Below are positions 15,297-23,964 of a stretch of DNA of 64,000 bases, one piece after another. Both the position numbers and the translations under genes were made by a program. The notes below the pieces were generated by a model. The model saw only the letters and a program-made list of their open reading frames with translations, had not been told where the DNA came from and made no database searches. The stretch is from Cellulomonas humilata (lineage in GTDB: Bacteria > Actinomycetota > Actinomycetes > Actinomycetales > Cellulomonadaceae), in the NCBI RefSeq assembly GCF_030814415.1, contig NZ_JAUSVB010000001.1, positions 1,178,001 through 1,242,000 of the forward strand. Direction: 5' to 3'. Positions within the stretch are counted from its first letter, which is position 1. Each line of letters opens with the position of its first letter.

Positions 15297-15638
15297 TCAG
15301 TAGCGGAACGGCCGGACCTCGATGGGCAGCCCGGTGGCGACGGCCAGCTGCCCGCCCCAGTCCATCGCCGCGTCGAGGTCGTCGACGTCGACGATGGTGA
15401 AGCCGCCCAGGTGCTCCCGGGCCTCGACGAAGGGTCCGTCGGTGGTGACCACGTCACCGTCCTTGGCGCGCAGCACCGTCGCCGTGCTCGGGTCGTGCAG
15501 CCCGCCCGCGTAGACCCAGATGCCGGCGTCGCGCATGGCCTGGTCGACCACACCGACCGCCTGCATGATCGGCTCGAGGACCTCGGGGGCAGGCATGGGG
15601 CCGTCGGGTTCCATCACGCTCAGCAGGTAGTGGCTCAT
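15297..15638 (-). CDS. YciI-like DGPF-domain protein, partner of second ECF42
   Basis: 113 residues from ATG 15638, which has GAGGAGG 5 nt upstream. An in-frame ATG 8 codons earlier lacks this. Sequence: MSHYLLSVMEPDGPMPAPEVLEPIMQAVGVVDQAMRDAGIWVYAGGLHDP, VVTTDGPFVEAREHLGGFTIVDVDDLDAAMDWG. The DGPF motif is intact (TTDGPF) and the family length is normal. It is the leading gene of a two-gene operon with the ECF42 sigma factor, behind a TGTCGA-N17-CGTA promoter. Confidence 0.9.
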   Translation of the reverse strand: MSHYLLSVMEPDGPMPAPEVLEPIMQAVGVVDQAMRDAGIWVYAGGLHDPSTATVLRAKDGDVVTTDGPFVEAREHLGGFTIVDVDDLDAAMDWGGQLAVATGLPIEVRPFRY

Positions 15639-15678
15639 CGCGTCCTCCTCGGGGTGCGGCACCGGCCCTGCGCCGGCT

Positions 15679-15704
15679 GCTCACCCTCCATACGAAGGGT
15701 GAGC
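15679..15704 (-). terminator. hairpin after the aldo/keto reductase gene
   Basis: Perfect 9-bp arms GCTCACCCT and AGGGTGAGC around an 8-nt loop, 15 bp past the reductase stop. The hairpin overlaps the -10 of the ECF42-type promoter, so it may be a regulatory dyad instead of, or as well as, a terminator. Confidence 0.5.
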
Positions 15705-15717
15705 GGCCGGATCGACA
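15689..15717 (-). promoter_or_regulatory. ECF42-type promoter upstream of the second DGPF gene
   Basis: On the minus strand TGTCGA (15717-15712) is followed by 17 nt and CGTATG (15694-15689). Element sequence and spacer equal those before the first DGPF gene. The predicted leader is about 45 nt. Confidence 0.6.
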
Positions 15718-15718
15718 C

Positions 15719-16555
15719 CTATCGGGGAACGTAGTCGAAGGTGTCCGGGTTCGGGCCGGTGCGCTCGTCGCGGTTCAGGCTGGAGATGTCCGCGACGTCG
15801 ACCTCGGACAGCTCGAAGTCGAACAGCGCGAAGTTCTCCTCGATGCGGCTGCGGGTCACCGACTTGGGGAACACGATGTCGCCGCGCTGCAGGTGCCACC
15901 GGAGCGTGACCTGCGCGGGGGTGCGGCCCAGCGACTCCGCGATCCGCACGATCGTCGGGTCGTCCAGCACCTTGCCCTGCGCGATGGGGCTCCACGCCTC
16001 GGTGGCGATCCCGTGCTCGGCGTCGAACGCGCGCACCTCCGACTGTGTGAGGTACGGGTGCACCTCGATCTGGTTCACCGCGGGCGTGATCGTGGTCTCG
16101 GCGTGGAGGCGGCGCAGGTGCTGCGGCTGGAAGTTGGAGACGCCGATGGCCTTGGCGCGGCCCGACCGGTAGAAGTCCTCCATCGCCTTCCACGTCTCGA
16201 CGAAGTTGCTCACCGTCGGCAGCGGCCAGTGGATGAGGAACAGGTCGACGTGCTCGAGGCCGAGCGTGTCGAGGGTCAGGTCGAACGCGATCGCCGCATC
16301 CTCCGGGTCGTGCGCGTCGTTGTTGAGCTTGCTGGTGATGAAGACCTCGTCGCGGGACAGCCCGGACGCGGCGACGGCCTCGCCGACGCCCTGCTCGTTC
16401 TTGTACATCTGCGCGGTGTCGATGTGGCGGTAGCCCACCTCGAAGGCCTGCAGGACGGCGTCCTTGGTCTCCGCGGGGTCGATCTGGAAGACGCCGAAGC
16501 CCAGCTGGGGGATCTGCACGCCGTTGTTCAGGGTGATGTTCGGGACTGTGCTCAT
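15719..16555 (-). CDS. aldo/keto reductase (2,5-diketo-D-gluconate reductase-like)
   Basis: 278 residues, a full-length TIM-barrel AKR. The catalytic tetrad is visible as Asp and Tyr in YRHIDTAQMYKNEQGVG (about D46, Y51), Lys in FITSKLNND (about K76) and His in LFLIHWPLP (about H109). GVSNFQP and FPKSVTRSRIEENFALFDFELS form the NADPH site. It reduces aldehydes or ketones and the in vivo substrate is unknown. It is divergent from the SDR/TetR pair, with a palindrome between them (16599-16618). Confidence 0.9.
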   Translation of the reverse strand: MSTVPNITLNNGVQIPQLGFGVFQIDPAETKDAVLQAFEVGYRHIDTAQMYKNEQGVGEAVAASGLSRDEVFITSKLNNDAHDPEDAAIAFDLTLDTLGLEHVDLFLIHWPLPTVSNFVETWKAMEDFYRSGRAKAIGVSNFQPQHLRRLHAETTITPAVNQIEVHPYLTQSEVRAFDAEHGIATEAWSPIAQGKVLDDPTIVRIAESLGRTPAQVTLRWHLQRGDIVFPKSVTRSRIEENFALFDFELSEVDVADISSLNRDERTGPNPDTFDYVPR

Positions 16556-16598
16556 GCCTCCATTCGACCCCGCATGGGCTCCGTCTGCCTGTTAAGGT

Positions 16599-16618
16599 AA
16601 CCAACTAACCAGTTGGTT
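16599..16618. promoter_or_regulatory. palindrome AACCAACT-N4-AGTTGGTT, candidate TetR operator
   Basis: Perfect 8-bp arms, 4-nt spacer, in the 86-bp gap between the divergent aldo/keto reductase and SDR genes. On the minus strand it overlaps the interval between a GGGACA-like -35 and a TACCTT -10. The TetR gene after the SDR is the likely binder, so both flanking oxidoreductases would be co-regulated. Confidence 0.6.
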
Positions 16619-16641
16619 GTCCCCTTCGCGAGGAGCCCCAG

Positions 16642-17559
16642 ATGTACGTCGTCCCCGACCAGACCGGACGCACGGTCGTCGTCACCGGCGCCAACAGCGG
16701 CACCGGCCGGGAAGCCGCCGAGCGCCTCGCCGCCGCCGGCGCCCACGTGATCCTCGCGGTCCGCAGCGCGGAGAAGGGCGAGAAGGCGCTCGCGGAGATC
16801 CTGGCCGCCCACCCGGGCGCGACGGCCGAGGTGCGGATCGCCGACCTCGCCTCCCTGGCCTCGGTGCAGACGTTCGCCGACGACCTCAGCCGCGACCTGA
16901 CGCACCTCGACACCCTGGTCAACAACGCCGGCGTGATGACCCCGCCCACCCGGTTCGAGACCGAGGACGGGTTCGAGCTGCAGCTGGGCACCAACTTCCT
17001 CGGCCCCTTCGCGCTGACCAACCGCCTCCTGCCGCTCCTGCTGGCGGCGCCGGCGGGTCGGGTCACCACGATGAGCAGCGGCATGGCGGCCGTCGGTCGC
17101 ATCCGGTTCGACGACCTGCAGTGGACCCGTCGCCGGTACAGCCCCACCCGGTCGTACGCGCAGTCCAAGCTGGCCGACCTCCTGCTCGCCCGGCAGCTCG
17201 CCCACGTCTCGATGCGGCGCGGCTGGGCGCTGCGCAGCAACGCGGCCCACCCGGGGTTCACGCAGACCAACCTGCAGACCGCGGGCGCGTCCCTCGGCAG
17301 CGACGCCGTGCACCGCTCGTCCATCGCCAAGCTGCCGTTCGTCCCGTCGCAGCTGCCCCCCGAGGGTGCCGAGCCGATGCTGTTCGCGGCGGCCGACCCC
17401 CGCGCGGTCGAGGACGGCTACTACGGCCCGACCGGTCGGTTCGGGCTCGTCGGACCCACCGGTCCCGTCCGCCTCAGCCGCCGCATGCGCGACGACGACA
17501 CGGCCGCCCGCCTCTGGGCGGTGGCGCAGGACCTGACCGGCACCACTCTCCCGGCGTGA
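16642..17559 (+). CDS. short-chain dehydrogenase/reductase
   Basis: 305 residues. N-terminal NAD(P) motif [23 protein letters not shown] (about 12-34), NNAGV (about 94-98), catalytic Ser in [10 protein letters not shown] and the catalytic Tyr-x-x-x-Lys as [13 protein letters not shown]. The form [15 protein letters not shown] and [15 protein letters not shown] is that of retinol-dehydrogenase/WW-oxidoreductase-like SDRs. Substrate unknown. A GAGGAG-like site precedes ATG 16642. Its stop overlaps the TetR start by 1-3 bases (TGATG), so enzyme and regulator form one operon. Confidence 0.9.
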   Translation: MYVVPDQTGRTVVVTGANSGTGREAAERLAAAGAHVILAVRSAEKGEKALAEILAAHPGATAEVRIADLASLASVQTFADDLSRDLTHLDTLVNNAGVMTPPTRFETEDGFELQLGTNFLGPFALTNRLLPLLLAAPAGRVTTMSSGMAAVGRIRFDDLQWTRRRYSPTRSYAQSKLADLLLARQLAHVSMRRGWALRSNAAHPGFTQTNLQTAGASLGSDAVHRSSIAKLPFVPSQLPPEGAEPMLFAAADPRAVEDGYYGPTGRFGLVGPTGPVRLSRRMRDDDTAARLWAVAQDLTGTTLPA

Positions 17560-18071
17560 TGGCCGCCGACACCCCGCGGCGGATCCTCGACGCGGCCGCC
17601 GACGAGTTCGCCGAGCGCGGGCTCGCCGGGGCGCGGGTGGACCGGATCGCAGAGCGGGCCGGCGCCAACAAGCAGCGGATCTACGCGTACTTCGGCAGCA
17701 AGGACCAGCTGTTCGACCGGGTGGTCGAGGACCGGATCGAGCAGCTGCTGGACGCCGTGCCCTTCGACGCGGTCGACCTGCCCGGCTACGCGGTCCGGCT
17801 CTGGGAGTTCAACCTCGCGCACCCGTCCCTGGTGCGGCTCCTGCTGTGGCACGCGCTCGAGCGGCCCGGCGTGCAGCTCGCGCACTCGGTGTCGTCGCAC
17901 GAGCGGAAGGTGGCGGCGCTCCGCGCGGTCCGGGGGGACGACGGCTGGCCCGCCGACCGGCTGCTCGGCCAGGTGCTCGCGCTGGTGCACGGCGTCACGC
18001 TCGCCCCGGGACCGGACCCCGAGCACGTCCGCACGGACCTGCACCGCGCGGTCAGCCGGCTGGTCGGCTGA
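17559..18071 (+). CDS. TetR-family regulator
   Basis: 170 residues, short for the family but complete. HTH: TPRRILDAAADEFAERGLAGARVDRIAERAGANKQRIYAYFGSKDQLFDRVVEDRI (about 5-60). The C-terminal part (VPFDAVDLPGYAVRLWEFNLAHPSLVRLLLWHALERPG) is TetR_C_17-like. Coupled to the SDR gene upstream, it most likely represses the SDR and the divergent aldo/keto reductase via the 16599-16618 dyad. The end overlaps the convergent SRPBCC gene by 20 bp. Confidence 0.85.
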   Translation: MAADTPRRILDAAADEFAERGLAGARVDRIAERAGANKQRIYAYFGSKDQLFDRVVEDRIEQLLDAVPFDAVDLPGYAVRLWEFNLAHPSLVRLLLWHALERPGVQLAHSVSSHERKVAALRAVRGDDGWPADRLLGQVLALVHGVTLAPGPDPEHVRTDLHRAVSRLVG

Positions 18072-18480
18072 CGGGCTCGACGACCGCACGCAGGTTCTCG
18101 GGCTGGACGCCGTCCTCCTTGGCGATGGAGCGGCGGATCACGCGGGCGATGAGGCTCAGCGGCCCACGGACCTCGACGTCGGCGAGCAGGTGGAGGTCGG
18201 TGCCCGCGGCGGTCCCGGTCAGCGTGTAGGTGTACAGGGCGGTCACCGGGCCGGAGCGCGAGAGCAGCGCCAGCGTGCGGGGCGCGTCGAGGGCGTCGAT
18301 GACGGCGGTCCGGTCCTTGCCGCGGACGGTGAAGGTCACGACGGCGCCTGGTGACACAGGCCCGCTCATCGCCGTCACGCCCGGCATCCACCGCGACGCC
18401 AGGGACCAGTCGGTGAGCGCCGCCCAGACGGCGTCGGGGGGTGCGGCGATGGAGGTCGTGGTGTCGATCGCGGTGGTCAT
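18052..18480 (-). CDS. SRPBCC-family protein
   Basis: 142 residues with a helix-grip fold pattern: IDTTTSIAAPPDAVWAALTDWSLASRWMPGVTAM at the N-terminus, strands VTFTVRGKDRTAVIDALDAPRTLALLSRSGPVTALYTYTLT, and a C-terminal helix (LIARVIRRSIAKEDGVQPENLRAVVE). It is a member of the polyketide cyclase/dehydrase group that binds a hydrophobic ligand. It lies 10 bp downstream of the AraC-type regulator gene on the same strand, suggesting one transcript. Confidence 0.8.
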   Translation of the reverse strand: MTTAIDTTTSIAAPPDAVWAALTDWSLASRWMPGVTAMSGPVSPGAVVTFTVRGKDRTAVIDALDAPRTLALLSRSGPVTALYTYTLTGTAAGTDLHLLADVEVRGPLSLIARVIRRSIAKEDGVQPENLRAVVEPVSRPAG

Positions 18481-18490
18481 GCGTGCGACG

Positions 18491-19381
18491 CTAGGCGCCG
18501 GCCGACGGGTCGTCTTGGACGGGATTGACCACGGGCGCGAAGCCCGGCTCCGTGGGCGCGTCCCCGTAGACCGCACGGTAGGCCGCCACGTACGCGGTGG
18601 GCGTCGTCCCCGTGTGACGTCGAAAGTGCCGGATGAGGTGCGCCTGGTCGTACCAGCCACGGTCCGCGGCCGCCTGCCCCCAGCCGACGGGCCGACCGGT
18701 GTCCAACGACGCCAGCAGGTCCCGCATCCGGGTCACCCGCGCGAACGTCCCGGGGCTGAGCCCGACCACGCGGCGGAACCCGCGGTCCAGGTGCGCGTGC
18801 GACAGGTGCAGCCCGCGCGCCACGTCCGCGACGGGGCGGCCCGGGTCGGCGACGAGGGCGGCCACCGCCGACTCCACCGCGTCCGTGCAGCGGGGCAGCG
18901 CGGGTTCGTGCACCGCGACCGACTCCCGCAGCACGTCCTCGACGGTCGCGATCATGGCGCCGGGGTCGTCGAGTCCCAGCAGCTCGCGGCGCAGCGGCGC
19001 CCACGGCTCCGCGCCCACCAGCCTGCCCCGCAGCACGCGCGGGTCCACACCGAACGCGGTCGCGCAGCCGATGGGCGTCGCGACGACCCCGACGCACCAC
19101 GTCTCGCCCAGCGGGCGGTTCAGCATCGGCTGGTCGTCGGGCCCCAGCAGGAACCCGGTCCGTGCCAGGTGCACGTCGCCGCTGCCGTTGCGCGCCACCT
19201 GCGCGATCGGCGCCCCGAGCACCAGCCCCAGCACCGCCGACCCCGTCGGCGCCACGCGTTCGGCGGGCGCTCGCAGCCGGCCGCGGGCGTACCAGATGCT
19301 CGCCACGTACCGCCCGAGCGGATCCGTCGGCTCGTGCGTCACGTAGGTGAAGTCGTCGGCCACCTGCTGATCGTCGCGCAC
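18491..19381 (-). CDS. AraC-family transcriptional regulator
   Basis: 296 residues. The C-terminal double HTH reads RPVADVARGLHLSHAHLDRGFRRVVGLSPGTFARVTRMRDLLASLD and WGQAAADRGWYDQAHLIRHFRRHTGTTPTAYVAAYRAV (about 185-280), as in DUF6597/AraC regulators. The N-terminal half (YVTHEPTDPLGRYVASIWYARG...) is a beta-barrel sensor domain. Target unknown; the SRPBCC gene directly downstream is the first candidate. It is divergent from the FAD oxidoreductase gene across 84 bp. Confidence 0.85.
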   Translation of the reverse strand: MRDDQQVADDFTYVTHEPTDPLGRYVASIWYARGRLRAPAERVAPTGSAVLGLVLGAPIAQVARNGSGDVHLARTGFLLGPDDQPMLNRPLGETWCVGVVATPIGCATAFGVDPRVLRGRLVGAEPWAPLRRELLGLDDPGAMIATVEDVLRESVAVHEPALPRCTDAVESAVAALVADPGRPVADVARGLHLSHAHLDRGFRRVVGLSPGTFARVTRMRDLLASLDTGRPVGWGQAAADRGWYDQAHLIRHFRRHTGTTPTAYVAAYRAVYGDAPTEPGFAPVVNPVQDDPSAGA

Positions 19382-19465
19382 TGTCGGAGGTCGGTGGAAA
19401 GGTCGTGCTCACCTGCGTGCCCGCGTGGCACCCTGCCCGTGACCGACCTGCAAAGGAGCTCCGGC

Positions 19466-20782
19466 ATGTCTCACCCCCTCGCACCCCTGATCACCGGACC
19501 CGTGCTGACCCCGGACCAGGAGGGGTTCGCCGACGAGGTCGTCCCCCACAACCGCGCTGTCGTGAACAGCCCCGACGTCGTCGTCGGTGCGACGAGCACC
19601 CAGGACGTGGTCGCGGCCGTGCGCTGGGCGGCCGAGCAGGGGGTGCCCCTGACCGTGCTGGCCACCGGGCACGGCGCGACCACCCCCGTCACGACCGGCG
19701 TCCTCCTGACCACCAGCCGCCTCGGTGGCGTCGACGTGGACCCGGACACCCGGGTCGCGACGATCGGCGCCGGCGCCCGGTGGACCGACGTCGTCCCCGT
19801 CACCGACGCGCACGGGCTCACCCCCGTCGCCGGCTCGTCCGCCCACGTCGGCGTCGTCGGCTACCTGCTCGGTGGCGGGATCGGGCCGTTCGCGCGCAGC
19901 CACGGGTACAGCTCCGACCGGGTCGAGTCGCTCACCGTCGTGACGGGGACGGGTGAGGTGGTCGAGGCGTCGGCCGACGAGCACCCCGACCTGTTCTGGG
20001 CGCTGCGCGGCGGCAAGGTCGGCCTCGGTGTGGTGACGCAGGTGCGGCTGCGGCTCGTCGCGATCCCCGAGCTCTACGCCGGCACCCTGTTCTTCGACGC
20101 GGAGCACATCGAGCCCGCCCTGCGCGGCTGGCTGGCATGGACCGCGACCGCCGATGCCGAGACCACGACCAGCGCGGCGATCATCCGCTTCCCCGACTTC
20201 GAGGCCGTGCCACCGTTCCTGCGGGGGCGGACGGTGCTGACCCTGCGGGTCGCGCGGCCCGGAGACGAGGCTGCGGGCGAGGCGGCGACGGCACCGCTGC
20301 GCGCGCTCGCCCCGACGTTCCTGGACACGGTCGGCGTCCTGCCGGTGGCGCGGTCCGCGGAGATCCACAACGACCCGGTCGACCCGGCGCCCAGCTGGGT
20401 GCGCGGGTTCATGCTCAGCCGCGCGGACGACGACCTCGCGACGGCCTGGCTCGGCGTGGTCGGGCCGGACGCCGACCCGCCGTTCGTGGCCGTCGAGCTG
20501 CGGCACGTCGCCGGCGCCACGGGCGTGGACGTGCCCGGCGGGTCGGCCGTCTCGGGGCGGACGGCGGCGTTCGTCGCCGGTGTCGTCGGCGTCGACCCGA
20601 CGCAGTTCGGCACCAGCATCCCGGCCGCGGCGGCCGCCGTGGCCGAGGCCCTCGCGCCGTGGACCACGGCGGAGCTCAACCCGAACTTCGCCGGGACGGG
20701 CACCGCGGTGTGGGACCCGGCGACGGCCGACCGGCTGGCGCAGGTGCGCCGGACGTACGACCCGGCAGGGGTGCTCGCGTGA
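19466..20782 (+). CDS. FAD-linked oxidoreductase (PCMH/BBE type)
   Basis: 438 residues from ATG 19466 behind AAGGAG (19453-19457). FAD_binding_4 domain: SPDVVVGATSTQDVVAAVRWAAEQGVPLTVLATGHGATTPVTTGVLLTTSRLGGVDVD, then VVGYLLGGGIGPFARSHGYSSDRV. The C-terminal berberine-bridge-like tail is LNPNFAGTGTAVWDPATADRLAQVRRTYDPAGVLA. The His of ATGHG that can carry 8-alpha-histidyl FAD is present. The cysteine used for bicovalent attachment is absent. Substrate unknown. Solitary gene, divergent from the AraC regulator. Confidence 0.85.
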   Translation: MSHPLAPLITGPVLTPDQEGFADEVVPHNRAVVNSPDVVVGATSTQDVVAAVRWAAEQGVPLTVLATGHGATTPVTTGVLLTTSRLGGVDVDPDTRVATIGAGARWTDVVPVTDAHGLTPVAGSSAHVGVVGYLLGGGIGPFARSHGYSSDRVESLTVVTGTGEVVEASADEHPDLFWALRGGKVGLGVVTQVRLRLVAIPELYAGTLFFDAEHIEPALRGWLAWTATADAETTTSAAIIRFPDFEAVPPFLRGRTVLTLRVARPGDEAAGEAATAPLRALAPTFLDTVGVLPVARSAEIHNDPVDPAPSWVRGFMLSRADDDLATAWLGVVGPDADPPFVAVELRHVAGATGVDVPGGSAVSGRTAAFVAGVVGVDPTQFGTSIPAAAAAVAEALAPWTTAELNPNFAGTGTAVWDPATADRLAQVRRTYDPAGVLA

Positions 20783-20927
20783 CCGGTGTCTGGGGAGGAG
20801 TGGTGAAGGCTGCTCCGTTCTCACCCGCTCGGCACCCGGGCGGTGGCACGCTCACGGAGCGTCGCCCCAGCACCCAGCAGTCGTGTGCCCGTGAGTGCGA
20901 CGGAGTCGCACGTGACGAGAGGACAGC

Positions 20928-22910
20928 ATGACGTTCGCAGGTGAACGGGTAGCGCGTACGCGGCGGATCCTGGTCGGCGGGACCGTGCTCGTCGCGGTCG
21001 CGGCCGGTCTGGCGGCGTGCTCGTCGGAGCCGCCGGGACCCGACAGCGCGACGAAGGCGCTCGCTGCCGCGCTCACCTCCGGCAACTTCGCCAAGGCGCC
21101 GTTCGCCGGGGGCACCGCGGACGCATCCGCTGCGACCGCTGCCCGGACCGCCGCGTACGAGGGCCTCGCGCCGTGGGCACCGCAGGTCGCCGTCGTCTCC
21201 ACGACGATCGACGAGCAGGACAAGGACCTCGCCACGGTGACCCTCGGGTACACGTGGGACGTCGACGAGAGCGATGCCGACTGGACGTACGAGACCCACG
21301 CGAAGCTCGCGCGGGACGACGAGGACGTCTGGCACGCCACCTGGTCGCCGTCGCTCCTGGCGCCTGACCTGGTCGCGGGCGAGGTTCTCACCGTCGAGCG
21401 GGCGCGGGCGGACCGCGCCAACGTGCTGGGCGCAGGTGGTGCCGTGATCGTCGAGCCGCGCCTGGTCCACCGCCTCGGCATCGACAAGACGCGGATCGCC
21501 GCACCCGAGCAGGACGCGGCCGCGCGCGAGCTCGCGGGTGCCCTCGAGATCGACGCCGAGGCGTACGCGGGCAAGGTCGCCTCCGCGGGCGAGAAGGCGT
21601 TCATCGAGGCGATCACCGTCCGCGACGGCGACCCGAACTACGACGTCGCGGCCCTCGCGGCGATGCCGGGCGTGAACGACGTCACCGACACCATCCCGCT
21701 CGCCCCCACCCGCCAGTTCGCCCGCCCGATCCTCGGGACGGTGGGGCCGGCCACGGCGGAGATCATCGAGAAGTCGGACGGGGCTGTCTCGGACGGCGAC
21801 CTCACCGGCCTGTCCGGGCTCCAGCGCCAGTACGACGCCCAGCTGCGTGGGCTGCCCGGCCTCACGATCACCGCGGCTCAGGCCGACGGCACCGCCCCGC
21901 GCCAGCTGTACACGGTCGAGCCCACCCCGGGCACCCCGCTCACGACGACGCTCGACGTCGGGCTGCAGAATGCGGCCGAGTCCGTGGTCGCCACGATCGC
22001 ACCCGCCAGTGCGGTCGTCGCCATCCGGCCGTCCACCGGCGACGTGCTCGCCGCGGCCAGCGGCGCCGGGGGCGAGGGGATGTCGACCGCGACCCTGGGC
22101 CAGTTCGCGCCGGGCTCGACGTTCAAGGTCGCGTCCGCGCTCGCGCTGCTGCGGTCCGGGATGACCGCCGACAGCGACACCACGTGCCCGGCGACGGTCA
22201 CGGTCGACGGGCGCTCGTTCACCAACTTCCCCGAGTACCCGACGGACAAGCTGGGCACCATCCCGCTGCGGACCGCCTTCGCCAACTCGTGCAACACCGC
22301 CTTCATCTCCGCCCGTGACGCGGCGAGCCAGGACGCGCTCATCGACGCCGCCGGATCGCTCGGCCTCGACCCGCACGCCGCCCTCGGGTTCCCCGCCTTC
22401 CTCGGGGACGTCCCGGGCGACTCGGACGGCACCGACCACGCCGCGTCGATGATCGGCCAGGGGCGGGTGCTCGCGTCGCCGCTCGGCATGGCGACCGTGG
22501 CCGCCTCGGTGGCGCGCGGGGCGACCGTCGTGCCGCGGCTCGTGGTCCCGGCGGACGGTGCAGCCACGCAGGAGCCGACCCCCGACGACACCGCGTCCAG
22601 CGGGGAGCCCACCGACGCTCCCCGGCCGATCGTCCCGCTGACCGCTGACGAGGCCGCCACCCTGCACCAGCTGATGCGCGGCGTGGTCACCGAGGGCGGC
22701 GCGACGTTCCTGCTGGACGTCCCCGGCGACGAGGTGGCCGCCAAGACCGGCACCGCGCAGTTCGGCGAGGCGGGGAACCTGCAGAACCACGTCTGGATGA
22801 TCGCGATCCAGGGTGACCTGGCCGTCGCGGTGTTCGTCGACGTCGGCGAGTACGGGTCGACCACGGCCGGGCCGCTGCTGGAGCAGTTCCTGCGAGCGGC
22901 GCAGGGCTGA
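20928..22910 (+). CDS. class B penicillin-binding protein with NTF2-like (MecA_N) domain
   Basis: 660 residues. An N-terminal membrane or lipobox segment (VAVAAGLAACSS, Cys31) is followed by an NTF2-like MecA_N domain (about 40-150), a dimerisation domain with GLSGLQRQYDAQLRGLPG (about 295-310) and the transpeptidase domain. Active-site motifs are complete: SxxK at S397-K400 (APGSTFK), SCN at 454-456 and KTG at 606-608. It cross-links peptidoglycan stem peptides outside the membrane. This MecA_N architecture is shared by beta-lactam-insensitive PBPs, but whether this one is insensitive cannot be told. GAGAGGA precedes the start. Confidence 0.9.
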   Translation: MTFAGERVARTRRILVGGTVLVAVAAGLAACSSEPPGPDSATKALAAALTSGNFAKAPFAGGTADASAATAARTAAYEGLAPWAPQVAVVSTTIDEQDKDLATVTLGYTWDVDESDADWTYETHAKLARDDEDVWHATWSPSLLAPDLVAGEVLTVERARADRANVLGAGGAVIVEPRLVHRLGIDKTRIAAPEQDAAARELAGALEIDAEAYAGKVASAGEKAFIEAITVRDGDPNYDVAALAAMPGVNDVTDTIPLAPTRQFARPILGTVGPATAEIIEKSDGAVSDGDLTGLSGLQRQYDAQLRGLPGLTITAAQADGTAPRQLYTVEPTPGTPLTTTLDVGLQNAAESVVATIAPASAVVAIRPSTGDVLAAASGAGGEGMSTATLGQFAPGSTFKVASALALLRSGMTADSDTTCPATVTVDGRSFTNFPEYPTDKLGTIPLRTAFANSCNTAFISARDAASQDALIDAAGSLGLDPHAALGFPAFLGDVPGDSDGTDHAASMIGQGRVLASPLGMATVAASVARGATVVPRLVVPADGAATQEPTPDDTASSGEPTDAPRPIVPLTADEAATLHQLMRGVVTEGGATFLLDVPGDEVAAKTGTAQFGEAGNLQNHVWMIAIQGDLAVAVFVDVGEYGSTTAGPLLEQFLRAAQG

Positions 22911-22955
22911 CGTCGTCGCGGTCGGCAACCCGGCCCACGTGATCAAGGAGGTCTG

Positions 22956-23906
22956 ATGAACGAGCGCGCCGTCGGTGTCATGCTCCCGCGGGACCTGCCC
23001 GCCCACCAGTTCCGTACCTACGCCCAGCGCGCCGAGACGCTCGGGTTCGACGAGCTCTGGGTGGTCGAGGACTGCTTCTTCCGTGGCGGCATCGCGCAGG
23101 CGGCCGCGGCGCTCGCGATGACGGAGCGGATCCGGCTCGGCGTCGGGATCCTGCCCGCCGCGGTCCGGAACGCGGCGTTCACCGCGATGGAGGCGGCGAC
23201 GCTGGCCGAGCTGTTCCCGGGCCGCGTCGACATCGGTATCGGGCACGGGATGCCGGGCTGGATGCGGCAGGTCGGCGCGTGGCCGGCCAGCCAGCTGACC
23301 ATGCTGGGCGAGCACCTGGACGCGGTGCGGGCGATCCTGACCGGTTCGCGGGAGAGCGCCGACGGTCGGTACGTGCACCTCGACGGCGTCGAGCTCACCA
23401 CCCCTCCGAGCAGCGTCCCGCGCATCCTCGCGGGTGTCCGCGGACCGAGGTCGCTCGCGCTCGCGGGCCGGTCCGCCGACGGCACGATCCTCGCGGAGCC
23501 GGTCACCCCGGAGTACGTCGCGGAGGCGCTCCGGCACATCGCGCCGACGCGCGAGCACCGGATCGTCGCCTACTGCGTCGCCGTGGTCGACGATGACGCG
23601 ACGGCAGCCCGCGACGTCGCCCGGCCCGCGCTGGAGTGGATCGGAGACCCGGACTGGGACGTGCACATCGCGCCGCTGCCGTTCGCCGACGAGTTCCGCG
23701 CACTGCGGGCGTCGTCCGCGACACGCGAGGCGTTCGCCGCGGCGATGCCCGACGCGTGGGTCGACCAGCTCGCTGTCGTCGGAACCGTGGACGACACCCG
23801 CCGCCGCATCGGGCAGCTGCACGATGCGGGCGTCACGACGACGGTCCTCATGCCGGTGGGCCCGGCCCCGCTCGCCGCCCTGGAGGACCTGGCCAGGGTC
23901 CTCTAG
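22956..23906 (+). CDS. LLM-class (luciferase-like) flavin-dependent oxidoreductase
   Basis: 316 residues behind a strong AAGGAGG. TIM-barrel bacterial-luciferase pattern: MLPRDLPAHQFRTYAQRAETLGFDELWVVEDCFFRGG, RIRLGVGILPAAVRNAAFTAMEAATLAELFPGRVDIGIGHGMPGWMRQVGA and PRILAGVRGPRSLALAGRSADGTILAEPVTPEYV. Many relatives use F420 or FMN. The GIGHGMPGWMRQVG segment is close to F420-dependent actinobacterial members. Substrate unknown. It starts 45 bp after the PBP gene and may share its transcript. Confidence 0.85.
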   Translation: MNERAVGVMLPRDLPAHQFRTYAQRAETLGFDELWVVEDCFFRGGIAQAAAALAMTERIRLGVGILPAAVRNAAFTAMEAATLAELFPGRVDIGIGHGMPGWMRQVGAWPASQLTMLGEHLDAVRAILTGSRESADGRYVHLDGVELTTPPSSVPRILAGVRGPRSLALAGRSADGTILAEPVTPEYVAEALRHIAPTREHRIVAYCVAVVDDDATAARDVARPALEWIGDPDWDVHIAPLPFADEFRALRASSATREAFAAAMPDAWVDQLAVVGTVDDTRRRIGQLHDAGVTTTVLMPVGPAPLAALEDLARVL

Positions 23907-23964
23907 GTGGAGTTCCTCGGGACGTCGTGAACGCGGTCGGAGGGGACGGCTCCGCGTCGGCTCG

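Noticed and set aside
20676-23822. 1048-codon open frame on the minus strand
   Set aside because: It lies antisense to the penicillin-binding protein and luciferase-like genes, has Arg/His/Asp/Gly shadow composition and no domain. It results from high third-position GC.
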